The notes below the pieces were generated by a model. The model had not been told where the DNA came from. It saw only the letters and a program-made list of their open reading frames with translations, and made no database searches. A DNA stretch of 64,000 nucleotides from Photobacterium sp. CCB-ST2H9. Lineage in GTDB: Bacteria; Pseudomonadota; Gammaproteobacteria; Enterobacterales; Vibrionaceae. The stretch spans positions 1,240,001-1,304,000 of the forward strand of contig NZ_CP100426.1 in assembly GCF_023151555.2 (NCBI RefSeq), written 5' to 3'. Positions 25,952 through 34,986 of the stretch are shown here, one piece after another. The position numbers and the translations under genes are program-made. How positions within the stretch are numbered: the first letter of the stretch is position 1; each line of letters starts with the position of its first letter.

Positions 25952-26404
25952 ATGTCTGATGCCCCGCAAATTCCAGCCAATATCACGCTGGATGACATGA
26001 TCTGTTTCTCCCTTTACAGTGCTTCAAACGCCATGATCCGAGCCTACCGGCCGATGCTGGATGCACTGAACCTGACCTATCCGCAATACCTGGTCATGCT
26101 GGTCATGTGGGAAAGAAAATGTCTCAGCGTGAAAGCGCTGGGAGAAAAACTCCACCTGGATTCAGGCACATTAACGCCTTTACTGAAACGACTGGAGAGT
26201 AAAGGACTGGTCATTCGCCGGAGAAGCGAAACGGACGAAAGGGTTCGTGAAATCAGCCTGACGGACGAAGGAAAGGCAATGCAGCAGCAAGCCGCACAAG
26301 TCCCGGCGTCGCTGCTGTGTAAAGTCGACATGCCGCTGACATCACTCAAAACGCTGAAAGACACCTGCGATGCACTGTATGCGGCGCTGTCCGGGCTGGA
26401 GTAA
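25952..26404 (+). CDS. ohrR: MarR-family peroxide regulator OhrR
   Basis: A 150-residue MarR-family repressor. The sensor Cys is Cys18 in DDMICFSLYSASNAMIRAYRPML, the standard OhrR N-terminal helix; the winged helix follows (LSVKALGEKLHLDSGTLTPLLKRLESKGLVIRRR). Oxidation of Cys18 should release it from the operators in the ohr-ohrR gap, inducing ohr. Divergently arranged with ohr. Confidence 0.95.
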   Translation: MSDAPQIPANITLDDMICFSLYSASNAMIRAYRPMLDALNLTYPQYLVMLVMWERKCLSVKALGEKLHLDSGTLTPLLKRLESKGLVIRRRSETDERVREISLTDEGKAMQQQAAQVPASLLCKVDMPLTSLKTLKDTCDALYAALSGLE

Positions 26405-26446
26405 CCCAATAATCACTACCACAGGCGGTGGTTGAGGGATGACAAT

Positions 26447-26477
26447 AAAAAATGCGCAGCCTGGGCTGCGCATTTCG
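26447..26477. terminator. Bidirectional terminator between ohrR and putP
   Basis: AAATGCGCAGCC pairs with GGCTGCGCATTT around a TG loop; A-rich on the left and T-rich on the right, so it can serve both convergent genes. Confidence 0.85.
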
Positions 26478-26499
26478 TTCAGACAAATAAAAGCAGTAA

Positions 26500-27996
26500 T
26501 TAATCGAACGCTTTCAGGTTTTTCTCGAACGTAGCATGCTGTTCGTGCAGGTCTGAAGACGCACCGCCGGTGGCCTTGCTGACAGCCACAATAGCAATCA
26601 GAGCGAAAACAAATCCGGGAACGATTTCGTACATATCAAAGATACCGCCGGTCAGCTGTTTCCAGATCACCACAGTCAGTGCACCCACAATGATACCTGC
26701 CAGTGCACCATTCCGGTTCATATCTTTCCAGAACAGGCTCAGCAGCAGCGCAGGACCAAATGCCGCACCGAATCCGGCCCAGGCATAAGAAACCAGACCC
26801 AGAACCGTGCTGTCCGGATTCATCGCCAGAATCAGGGCAATCACTGACAGTACAATCACAGCCACACGGCCGACCATCACGATCTCTTCAGTTGAAGCAT
26901 CTTTGCGGATCACTTGCTTATAAAAATCTTCTGCCAGTGCAGACGAAGAAACCAGCAGCTGAGAATCCGCCGTACTCATAATTGCCGCCAGAATAGCCGC
27001 CAGCAGAATACCAGCCATCACTGGGTGGAAGATGGAGTTCACCAGCAGCATGAAGATTTTTTCGCCATCAGCCAGATCGCCGGCCAGCTGGTTATCCACA
27101 TACAAAATGCCGACCAGACCAACCAGAATCGCCCCCGCCATGGACAGTGCAGTCCAGGTCACGGCGATACGGCGAGCCGTACCAATGTCTTTGTTGGAAC
27201 GGGTCGCATTGAAACGCGCCAGGATGTGCGGCTGACCAAAATAGCCCAGGCCCCAGGCCGCCAGAGAAATAATGCTGATTGCCGTCAGCGGCTGACCTTT
27301 CACGTCGTTGAATATAGTCATCAGATCCGGGTTCTTCGCTTCCAGAGAAGCAGCCAGATCCCCGAAACCGCCCTGCATTGCAGCGATAGGTACAATCAAC
27401 AGTGCAGCACTCATCAGCAGGCCCTGAACAAGGTCAGTCCAGGATACCGCCAGGAAGCCACCAAACAGCGTATAGGAAACGACGCAAAGCGTACCGACAA
27501 CCACAGCAATTTTGTAGTCCAGACCAAATACGGTTTCGAACAGTTTACCGCCTGCGACCAAGCCGGAACTGGTATAGAAAAGGAAGAACATCAAAATGAA
27601 GAAGGCTGAAATTGTCTGGATTAACTTAGAGTTATCCTTGAATCGATTCGACAGATATTCAGGAATCGTGATCGAATTATCGGCAGTAATTGTGTAGGTA
27701 CGCAGACGCTTGGCACAAATCAGCCAGTTCAGCCATGTACCCAGCAGCAGGCCACCAGCCAGCCACAGCGACTCCATACCGGCAGCAAAAGCATAGCCGG
27801 GCAGACCCAGCAGCAGCCAGCCACTCATATCAGATGCACCGGCAGACAATGCCGCAGGCCACGGGCCCAGTGAACGACCGCCCAGGAAGTAGTCTGATGA
27901 ATCTGCTGTGCGTTTATAGGCGTAATACCCGATTGCCAGCATTACAATCAGATACACAATAAACGTACCTGTGATAGCAAAGCTATTTTCTATCAT
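26500..27996 (-). CDS. putP: Sodium/proline symporter PutP
   Basis: A 498-residue SSS-family symporter with about 13 membrane segments that imports proline with sodium. Typical sequences: YFLGGRSLGPWPAALSAGASDMSGWLLLGLPGYAF in the early helices, and MSTADSQLLVSSSALAEDFYK later. Last gene of the put cluster, about 220 bases after the aldehyde-dehydrogenase-like gene on the same strand. It supplies substrate to PutA. Confidence 0.96.
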   Translation of the reverse strand: MIENSFAITGTFIVYLIVMLAIGYYAYKRTADSSDYFLGGRSLGPWPAALSAGASDMSGWLLLGLPGYAFAAGMESLWLAGGLLLGTWLNWLICAKRLRTYTITADNSITIPEYLSNRFKDNSKLIQTISAFFILMFFLFYTSSGLVAGGKLFETVFGLDYKIAVVVGTLCVVSYTLFGGFLAVSWTDLVQGLLMSAALLIVPIAAMQGGFGDLAASLEAKNPDLMTIFNDVKGQPLTAISIISLAAWGLGYFGQPHILARFNATRSNKDIGTARRIAVTWTALSMAGAILVGLVGILYVDNQLAGDLADGEKIFMLLVNSIFHPVMAGILLAAILAAIMSTADSQLLVSSSALAEDFYKQVIRKDASTEEIVMVGRVAVIVLSVIALILAMNPDSTVLGLVSYAWAGFGAAFGPALLLSLFWKDMNRNGALAGIIVGALTVVIWKQLTGGIFDMYEIVPGFVFALIAIVAVSKATGGASSDLHEQHATFEKNLKAFD

Positions 27997-28214
27997 GATT
28001 GAGTTCCCTCATTTTGGTTGCTCCCGTCACAGCAGGAGCTTATTGAATGGTGCTGATCCTTTTCAGCCTTTTGGTCGTCTGCCCACTGCTCCACCACGTA
28101 CAACGTACCTTCAGATTTGCCGTGTGCCGGCAAACCCTTATCCTGTTTAAAAAAACCGCCGGTCAACCGACCCGCGGTCTAGGTCACGAGTTACAGGTAA
28201 CAGTATTCAGCGAC

Positions 28215-28916
28215 TTAATGTACTTCTTCGCCGCTCCCCAACTCCAGCAGTGTCGCGTTACCGCCAACTGCCGTGATATTGATGGTTCGCGTTCTTTCTG
28301 TCACAAAACGCAGCGAATAAGTCGGGCTGCCAATCACCGGGTAAGACTCGAAGTCAGACTCAGCAATCAGCTGACCCAGCAGCCCGTCTCGGGCTGCCAA
28401 ATCACGGGACAGCGACAGCGCTGTCTCGCGTTTTCCTGCATAAACCACACCGGCAACAGCGGTATGGCGTACAATGTCATCAAGTTTGTCGGCACTGACC
28501 GGCAGCACAACGCCCTTCGGCAGTTCAGCCTGCTCCAGTTCAGACACCATTTGCTGCGCTGATTTCGCAAAGCCTTCCGGCAGGCACAGCAACACCGTAT
28601 TCCCGGTCACCAGCGCTGCCGTCAGCTGACCGGCAACCGCAACCAAAGGTGTATCTGCATCTGCCGTGACCACAAAAATGCCGCGGCCTGCACAGTACAG
28701 TTCATTGGTTTCACCCGTGGGTCCTGGCATCAGTTCCGTTTCAGCAACATGTGCATTGGCGTTCCGGCACTGAAATGCCACCATCGCCGCCACGTCAGAT
28801 TCCAGCTTGCTGCTCCACTGAGTCAGCTGAGTGATCCGTTTTTCAAAACCCAGGTTATTCCAGTTTTCCCAGGCTGCATTGCTCTGATCGACGAGTGCTT
28901 GAATACTTGTTGTCAT
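28215..28916 (-). CDS. Truncated aldehyde-dehydrogenase-like protein of the put cluster
   Basis: A 233-residue protein resembling the part of P5C/aldehyde dehydrogenases around VAGQLTAALVTGNTVLLCLPEG and VVLPVSADKLDDIV, but lacking the catalytic Cys motif and the Glu motif. Start chosen at ATG 28916 with AAAGGAA upstream; the first ten codons of the longer frame are unlikely. It lies 30 bases after putA and before putP. Genes of this kind occur at the same place in other Vibrionaceae and are often mis-named P5C dehydrogenase. Without catalytic residues it may be structural or regulatory; its role is unknown. Confidence 0.8.
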   Translation of the reverse strand: MTTSIQALVDQSNAAWENWNNLGFEKRITQLTQWSSKLESDVAAMVAFQCRNANAHVAETELMPGPTGETNELYCAGRGIFVVTADADTPLVAVAGQLTAALVTGNTVLLCLPEGFAKSAQQMVSELEQAELPKGVVLPVSADKLDDIVRHTAVAGVVYAGKRETALSLSRDLAARDGLLGQLIAESDFESYPVIGSPTYSLRFVTERTRTINITAVGGNATLLELGSGEEVH

Positions 28917-28945
28917 CTTTAATTCCTTTCCAATTCCGGCAGCCA

Positions 28946-31900
28946 TTACGCAGTGAACACATCTTTCGTGAAACGATACAGGTAGTGCGGACCACCTGCT
29001 TTCGGGCCTGTACCAGACAGTCCCTGTCCACCGAACGGCTGAACACCGACCACAGCACCCACCTGATCACGGTTGATATAGCAGTTACCGACACGGGCAC
29101 GACGCTCAATATGGCTGTAAGTACGTTCGTTACGGCTGTGAACACCCATCGTCAGGCCAAAGCCGGTCTGGTTGATCTGATCAATCACCTGATCCAGCTC
29201 ACTGGCCTTGAAGCGCACGATATGCAGAATCGGACCAAAGTTCTCATTTTGCAGCACATTGATACCGCGAATTTCAAACGCTGTCGGCAGTACGAAGTCA
29301 CCATGGGCGCAATCCGCGCTGGCCGATGCCTGCGCAACCATTTTGGCCTGGTTCTTCAGGGCGCCAATGTGCGTCAGCAGCTTCTGTTTCGCAGTTGCGT
29401 CAATGACCGGACCAACATCTGTACTGTGCAGCTCAGGACGGCCAACCTTCAGTTCCGCCATCGCTCCTTTGATCAGGCCGACCACGCGGTCTGCAACATC
29501 TTCCTGCACAAACAGAACGCGCAGCGCTGAACAACGCTGTCCGGCAGATGCAAAGGCAGAGCGAACAACATCACGGACGACCTGCTCCGGCAACGCGGTA
29601 CTGTCGACGATCATGGCGTTCTGGCCGCCGGTTTCTGCGATAAACGGCACCGGATCGCAATCACGCGCCGCCAGTGTGCGGTTGATGCGCTGTGCAGTCT
29701 CTGTAGAACCGGTAAAGGCAACACCGGCGATTCGGGCATCTGAAGTCAGCACTGAACCCACTTCTGCACCGCGACCCGGAACAAACTGAATCGCACCCGC
29801 CGGAACACCGGCTTCCAGCATCATCTGGATGGCACGGAATGCAATCAGAGATGTTTGCTCTGCCGGTTTACAGACCACAGTGTTCCCTGCCGCCAGTGCC
29901 GCAGACACCTGACCGAGGAAAATGGCCAACGGGAAGTTCCATGGACTGATACAGGCGAACACGCCACGTCCCTGATAGGTCAGTGTGCGTTCCTGTCCGT
30001 CAAAGCCCACCACAGGTTTCCCTGCCGCAAATTCAGTGGCAGCCTGATGCGAATAGAAGCGCAGGAAGTCCACCGCTTCACGGATCTCGTCAATACTGTC
30101 CTGAATTGTTTTACCGGCTTCACGATGACACAGCGCAACCAGCTCACCGGTATTGGCTTCCAGCAGATCTGCCAGACGCTGAAGGCAGGCACCGCGCTCC
30201 GCAGCCGGAGTCGCCGACCATGCCGGGAAAGCTTCAGCGGCAACATCAATTGCTTTCGCCACCAGCTCGCTGCTGGCAAAGGCAACCTCACCGACCGATT
30301 CACGACGGTCATAAGGTGCAGTCACTTTGTAAATGTCACCGCTCTGCATTTCGCCGTTCACAATCGCGCCAGCAGTCCAGTGGTGCTCCGCATAAGCTTC
30401 AACGGATTCACGGAATGGCTGCCACTCAGAAGCGATATCAATATTGATACCGGCAGAGTTCTTGCGATCAGCACCAAAGATATCGTTTGGCAACGGGATC
30501 AGATGGTTATGCAGCGTCGGACGCGAACGCAGCATATCGACCGGATGCTGAACCAGATCCGAAATCGGACAACGGGCATCAACCAGACGGTGGACGAAAG
30601 AGCTGTTCGCACCATTTTCCAGCAGACGGCGAACCAGATACGGCAACAGATCTTTATGGCTGCCGACCGGCGCATAAATACGGACGTTCACGCCATAGAG
30701 CGCCATCACGTGGTTATACAGCGCATCACCCATGCCGTGCAGGCGCTGGAATTCAAAGTCACGGTGCTTGGCCATTGCCAGAATTGCAGTCACCGTGTGA
30801 GCGTTGTGGCTTGCAAACTGCGGGAAGATCAGGCCACGAATGTGTGGCGACAACAGGAAGCGCGCACAAGCCAGATAAGACGTATCTGTCGCTTCCTTGC
30901 GGGTATATACCGGATAACCCTGGTAACCGCTTTGCTGACACAGTTTCAGTTCGCTGTCCCAGTACGCACCTTTTACCAGACGCAGCGGGATCACATCCCC
31001 CTGTTCTTTACTCAGTGCTGCCAGCCAGGCCAGAACAGGTAGCGCACGCTTCGAGTACGCCTGAACGACCAGACCAAAACGGCCCCAGCCTTTCACTTCT
31101 TCTGAACGGTACAGTTTTTCAAACAGTTTCAGAGACAGTTCCAGACGATCGGCTTCTTCCGCATCGATCGTGATGCCAACGTTCAGTTCGCGGGCGCGTT
31201 TGAGCAGTTCCAGCACGGTGTCAAACATTTCTGTCAGGACACGGTCTTCGTTAGAAACATCGTAACGCGGGTGCAATGCAGACAGTTTGATCGAAACGGT
31301 CGGGCAAGGTGAATTGGAATGCTTTTTGTTGTTCAGGCCAACGGCTTCAATCGCTTCAATATAATCGTTGAAGTATTTCTTGGCATCGTCCTGCGTCAGT
31401 GCCGCTTCACCCAGCATATCGAACGAATAGGTGAACCCTTTATCGCGCTTCGACTGACCATTTTTCATGGCTTCGCCAATGGTACGGCCCAGCACGAACT
31501 GGTGGCCCATGATTTTCATGGCCTGATGCATCGCTTTACGGATCACCGGCTCAGACATTTTATTCGTCAGGCGGTTGATCACACGTGCAGGGCTGCCATC
31601 TTGCTTGGCGTCCATGCTGATCACTTTACCGGTCAGCATCAGACCCCAGGTGGATGCATTCACAAACAGGGAATCGGAGTTTTTCAGGTGAGTCTTCCAG
31701 TCCGCAACGCTCAGCTTATCGCGGATCAGCGCATCTGCTGTCGCTGCATCAGGAATCCGCAACAGGGCTTCGGCCAGACACATCAGCAAAATGCCTTCTT
31801 TTGTGTCCAGGCTGTATTCCAGCAACAGGGCATCAATCATCTGGATTGCACTGCGATCAGCACGCACCTGTTCGATCAGGCTGGTGGCCTTATCCGTGGT

Positions 31901-32056
31901 GTACTGACGCTCTTGTTCAGAAGGCTCAGCCAGAGGCAACAGTTGTTCCAGCCAGGCAGATTCATCAACCGAATAAAGCGGTGAGATCTGCTGCCATAGT
32001 GCATCTAAAGGTTGCTCAATAAAAGATGGCTGAAGGGCATCTGCCGCATTGAACAT
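28946..32056 (-). CDS. putA: Bifunctional proline dehydrogenase / P5C dehydrogenase PutA
   Basis: A 1,036-residue enzyme that oxidises proline to glutamate. The proline dehydrogenase barrel spans about residues 80-480 (YRSEEVKGWGRFGLVVQAYSKRALPVL, RLVKGAYWDSELK, YTRKEATDTSYLACARFLL). The P5C dehydrogenase follows, with ETGGQNAMIVDSTALPEQ and the catalytic Cys in ASAGQRCSALRVLF. It lacks the N-terminal ribbon-helix-helix domain found in E. coli PutA, so it should not repress its own operon. Start at 32056 (GAGGGA seven bases upstream) rather than the ATG-like codon at 32098. Confidence 0.96.
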   Translation of the reverse strand: MFNAADALQPSFIEQPLDALWQQISPLYSVDESAWLEQLLPLAEPSEQERQYTTDKATSLIEQVRADRSAIQMIDALLLEYSLDTKEGILLMCLAEALLRIPDAATADALIRDKLSVADWKTHLKNSDSLFVNASTWGLMLTGKVISMDAKQDGSPARVINRLTNKMSEPVIRKAMHQAMKIMGHQFVLGRTIGEAMKNGQSKRDKGFTYSFDMLGEAALTQDDAKKYFNDYIEAIEAVGLNNKKHSNSPCPTVSIKLSALHPRYDVSNEDRVLTEMFDTVLELLKRARELNVGITIDAEEADRLELSLKLFEKLYRSEEVKGWGRFGLVVQAYSKRALPVLAWLAALSKEQGDVIPLRLVKGAYWDSELKLCQQSGYQGYPVYTRKEATDTSYLACARFLLSPHIRGLIFPQFASHNAHTVTAILAMAKHRDFEFQRLHGMGDALYNHVMALYGVNVRIYAPVGSHKDLLPYLVRRLLENGANSSFVHRLVDARCPISDLVQHPVDMLRSRPTLHNHLIPLPNDIFGADRKNSAGINIDIASEWQPFRESVEAYAEHHWTAGAIVNGEMQSGDIYKVTAPYDRRESVGEVAFASSELVAKAIDVAAEAFPAWSATPAAERGACLQRLADLLEANTGELVALCHREAGKTIQDSIDEIREAVDFLRFYSHQAATEFAAGKPVVGFDGQERTLTYQGRGVFACISPWNFPLAIFLGQVSAALAAGNTVVCKPAEQTSLIAFRAIQMMLEAGVPAGAIQFVPGRGAEVGSVLTSDARIAGVAFTGSTETAQRINRTLAARDCDPVPFIAETGGQNAMIVDSTALPEQVVRDVVRSAFASAGQRCSALRVLFVQEDVADRVVGLIKGAMAELKVGRPELHSTDVGPVIDATAKQKLLTHIGALKNQAKMVAQASASADCAHGDFVLPTAFEIRGINVLQNENFGPILHIVRFKASELDQVIDQINQTGFGLTMGVHSRNERTYSHIERRARVGNCYINRDQVGAVVGVQPFGGQGLSGTGPKAGGPHYLYRFTKDVFTA

Positions 32057-32419
32057 AGTCATTCCCTCAATATAGTGGACCTGAATAACCATCAACACAG
32101 TTTGACATGTGATTCAGGATAAATGTTACACCAGTGTTACTTTAACGGGGGATTTTATTTTGTACCTGTCGCAGAGTCTTACCAAAAACTCCGATCATTT
32201 GTCGAAAAAGTCCGCTTTATAACAAAATTAGACCCAAGTAATTAGCAAAAAATGCTGTTTTCACTTTTAATTGCTGTAAGAAACAGCAACCCGGGTGCCT
32301 GAAAAGATAATTCAGTGAAAAGTGACCTGTGAGAAAAGCAGCAGAAATAGCGGCAGAGAAATATAAAAGCGAATCGGTTTATGCTTTGGGAGAATAAAGA
32401 AAGTCAGGGCTGGCGGCCG
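32057..32419. other. Spacer upstream of putA
   Basis: Carries the putA promoter region and the 3' flank of the AraC-type gene. No operator or RNA was recognised with confidence. Confidence 0.4.
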
Positions 32420-33205
32420 TCAGATCCATTGACGGCGAAATTTGGCTGGTGAGACCCCAAAGTGACGGGAGAACGCCTGTGTAAAGTTACTCTGGCTGGC
32501 AAAACCGGATGACTGTGCGATTTGCGCCAGACTCAGCCTCGGCTCTTCCATCAGCTGGCGTGCAAACTCCAGACGCTTCAGCAGCACATACTGGTGCGGC
32601 GTCATCCCGGTTTGCTCTTTAAACACCAAGTGGAACTGGCTCTCTCCAAGAAACACCAGTCCGGCCATCTGCGCCACCGTGATCTTACGGGACAGATGCT
32701 GCTGAATGTAGTGATCGATGGCATCCATATTTAACCTTGGCAGATACCGCTCAGACGCCAGGGGTTTAAAGTGTCGCTGTAAGACGCACATTAATGTATC
32801 TGTGCAGGCTTTACTGAGCAGCCAGTCATCCGGATTGGCCTGCATTTCGGCCGTCAGTGCACGAATCAGGGTTTGCGCCTGATTATCCAGATGAAAATAC
32901 GAAGACTGATCAAACAGCCTGTGCATCCGCTCGACCGGATAGTCAGGTGCAGTTTCCGTAACCGGCACGTTCAGTACCAAAATCTCATTATGACCAATGC
33001 CGGAAAAACCGTGCTCTGAATCCGCCGTCACCAGACAACCCTGACCGGGACACACCAGACTGCCGCATCCTTCAATATCAAATTCAGTCTGTCCTGCCAG
33101 TGCAATCACCACCTGGTTGTAACCATGATTGTGGTGATCCATATGCTCCGGCAGTTTCATGATCTCCGCAGGTTTGAACCCTGACAGAGGGGACATATCC
33201 TTCAT
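32420..33205 (-). CDS. AraC-family regulator, probable regulator of put genes
   Basis: A 261-residue AraC-type activator: N-terminal cupin-like sensor (HNHGYNQVVIALAGQTEFDIEG), and a C-terminal double helix-turn-helix (KITVAQMAGLVFLGESQFHLVFKEQTGMTPHQYVLLKRLEFARQLM, then LAQIAQSSGFASQSNFTQAFSRHFGVSPAKFRRQW). It is the gene just upstream of putA on the same strand. Because this PutA has no repressor domain, an AraC-type regulator is the natural candidate for proline control; that link is inference from position. Confidence 0.88.
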   Translation of the reverse strand: MKDMSPLSGFKPAEIMKLPEHMDHHNHGYNQVVIALAGQTEFDIEGCGSLVCPGQGCLVTADSEHGFSGIGHNEILVLNVPVTETAPDYPVERMHRLFDQSSYFHLDNQAQTLIRALTAEMQANPDDWLLSKACTDTLMCVLQRHFKPLASERYLPRLNMDAIDHYIQQHLSRKITVAQMAGLVFLGESQFHLVFKEQTGMTPHQYVLLKRLEFARQLMEEPRLSLAQIAQSSGFASQSNFTQAFSRHFGVSPAKFRRQWI

Positions 33206-33325
33206 CTGTTCTTCCTGCGTTATTCAAACGTCGCCCTGTATCAGGCGAAATGGATGCAGAATGATAATAGATAAGCATCAGCAAAGAAAAGAGACGTCTC
33301 AATTATTCGCTCGCATCAGTTCAAC

Positions 33326-33739
33326 CTTGATCATCTTTCCTGTATCCCCCGGAAAAAGCGATCACGAGGCTTCGGAAGCGTGATCAAGACTCAACTTTTT
33401 ACGGGCAGTGTCATTTCAATTTTATCCCGATGAATTTTCAGTCAGCCGCATTGGCAATCGACTGAAAAGATCCATCCGGGAATCACCCCGGATGCAACAA
33501 ATGATAAATCAATAACTTAAATCAATTTGTCTTGATCATTGTTCCGTTCATGTTGAACGTTATCCCTGTCAACGCTCCCGGAAGATCCAAAAGCCGTTTG
33601 ATCTTCCCTTGATCATTGTTCTGTCACTTACTGAGACGCCGTCTGGCTCACACCAGATCCTGCAATAAAGATCCAGCTTGATCATCTTTCCAGTCCAAAT
33701 GACACAGCCCGTTAATTATCCCAGCTTGATCATTTTTCC
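33326..33739. repeat. Cluster of six RctB-type boxes, 15 kb from ori2
   Basis: Copies of CTTGATCATCTTTCC or close variants: 33326-33340 and 33677-33691 (perfect), 33531-33545 (..TTGTTCC), 33608-33622 (..TTGTTCT), 33725-33739 (..TTTTTCC), and one inverted (33374-33388, CTTGATCACGCTTCC). The same box occurs in ori2 at 49274-49288, in the rctB promoter and at 52179-52193. They lie in a 739-bp gene-free stretch between the AraC-type and AEC genes (33206-33944), which otherwise shows nothing else. Confidence 0.8.
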
Positions 33740-33944
33740 AGAGTAAAAATCATGTGTTGCATGGCATTTGGCCGGATATCTTCCGGTTGAGAGAGACCAG
33801 CGACTACCCGCCACGGGTAAAACATCGAAATTGACAAATAAATCGGTTGGTTACTGCCACTTTACAGGCGTTGTGGTAAAACAGGATCAGTAATATTCAC
33901 TGAACTTCAGCCTCCCCCCAGACCTATTGAGATAAGGAAATACA

Positions 33945-34901
33945 ATGGGTGAGTTTCTGACACAGTTTTCTTTCTCTTTTACGGTCACCGGCCCGATTTT
34001 TTTGATGCTGGCGCTTGGTATCGCCCTGAAACACTGGGGAATTATCAATGAAGCCTTTATACAAAGCGGATCAAAACTGGTATTCACGGTCACTTTACCC
34101 ACGCTTCTCTTTCTGAATCTGATCAATACCGACATTCACCGGCTGGGCAATGGATCCCTTTATCTGTTTGCCGCACTCGCAAATGTTATTATTTTTCTGT
34201 TGTTTGAAACGCTGGCCGGAAAAATGATCAAGGAGCCGAATGAACGTGGTGTTGTTGTCCAGGGCGCATTTCGGGCGAACACCGGCATTATTGGGCTGGC
34301 TTATGTTGCCAATGCTTACGGTGATGCCGGTATCGCTGTGGGAGCACTCTATGTTGCTGTGATCACTGTGCTGTACAATATTATGGCCGTGATCACGCTC
34401 AGTCGCTCCAGCGCAGCCTCCGCTTCCCTTGATCATCGTTACGTCCTCAAAGCGATTCTGAAGAACCCCTTGATCATCGGCATTTGCAGTGCCCTGCCAT
34501 TTACTGTCCTTGAAATCCGGCTCCCTGAAGTTCTGATGCAATCGGGCCGATACTTTGCCGACATGACCTTACCACTGGCATTGCTCTGTACCGGAGCCAG
34601 CCTGGATCTGCGTCAGCTGAAACAGGAATCATCCCATGCCAATCTTTCATCGATCGCACGCTTGATCATCGCTCCGGGATTGATCACGCTTGCCGGCTAT
34701 ATATACGGTTTTCGCGGCAACGAATTAGGGATCATTTTTCTGATGAGTGCCGCGCCAACAGCGGCTGCAAGCTATGTCATGGCAAGAGCAATGGGCGCAA
34801 ATGCCAATCTAGCCGCAAATATCATTGCCATGACGACAGTAGGCTCGATGTTCACCTGCAGTCTGGGGCTGACTCTTTTAAAGACACTGAATATCATCTG
34901 A
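33945..34901 (+). CDS. AEC-family (auxin efflux carrier type) transporter
   Basis: A 318-residue inner-membrane transporter with about ten helices arranged as two inverted halves, typical for the AEC family (KHWGIINEAFIQSGSKLVFTVTLPTLLFLNLI in the first half, LPLALLCTGASLDLRQLK and SAAPTAAASYVMARAMGANANLAANIIAMTT in the second). Start ATG has AAGGA at good distance. Substrate unknown; members export or import small organic acids. The coding sequence contains four more CTTGATCA-type boxes, continuing the cluster upstream. Confidence 0.9.
   Translation: MGEFLTQFSFSFTVTGPIFLMLALGIALKHWGIINEAFIQSGSKLVFTVTLPTLLFLNLINTDIHRLGNGSLYLFAALANVIIFLLFETLAGKMIKEPNERGVVVQGAFRANTGIIGLAYVANAYGDAGIAVGALYVAVITVLYNIMAVITLSRSSAASASLDHRYVLKAILKNPLIIGICSALPFTVLEIRLPEVLMQSGRYFADMTLPLALLCTGASLDLRQLKQESSHANLSSIARLIIAPGLITLAGYIYGFRGNELGIIFLMSAAPTAAASYVMARAMGANANLAANIIAMTTVGSMFTCSLGLTLLKTLNII
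34428..34694 (+). repeat. RctB-like boxes inside the AEC gene
   Basis: Boxes at 34428-34442 (CTTGATCATCGTTAC), 34469-34483 (CTTGATCATCGGCAT), 34661-34675 (CTTGATCATCGCTCC) and 34680-34694 (TTGATCACGCTTGCC). The third matches the intergenic consensus at 13 of 15 positions. They fall in coding sequence (e.g. LDHRY, LIIAPGLI), so part of the match could be codon usage. Confidence 0.5.
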
Positions 34902-34922
34902 GCATCCAGCGCCACAAATACA

Positions 34923-34941
34923 ATTGATAATCACTCTCAAT
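34923..34941. promoter_or_regulatory. Fur/Mur-like operator before the metal transporter gene
   Basis: ATTGATAATCACTCTCAAT, a 19-bp imperfect palindrome close to the 7-1-7 Fur consensus TGATAATNATTATCA. It lies about 45 bases upstream of the transporter start. Confidence 0.6.
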
Positions 34942-34986
34942 TAATATTAAATGAGGATAGTTCTTATTTATAAGTAGAGAGTGCCC

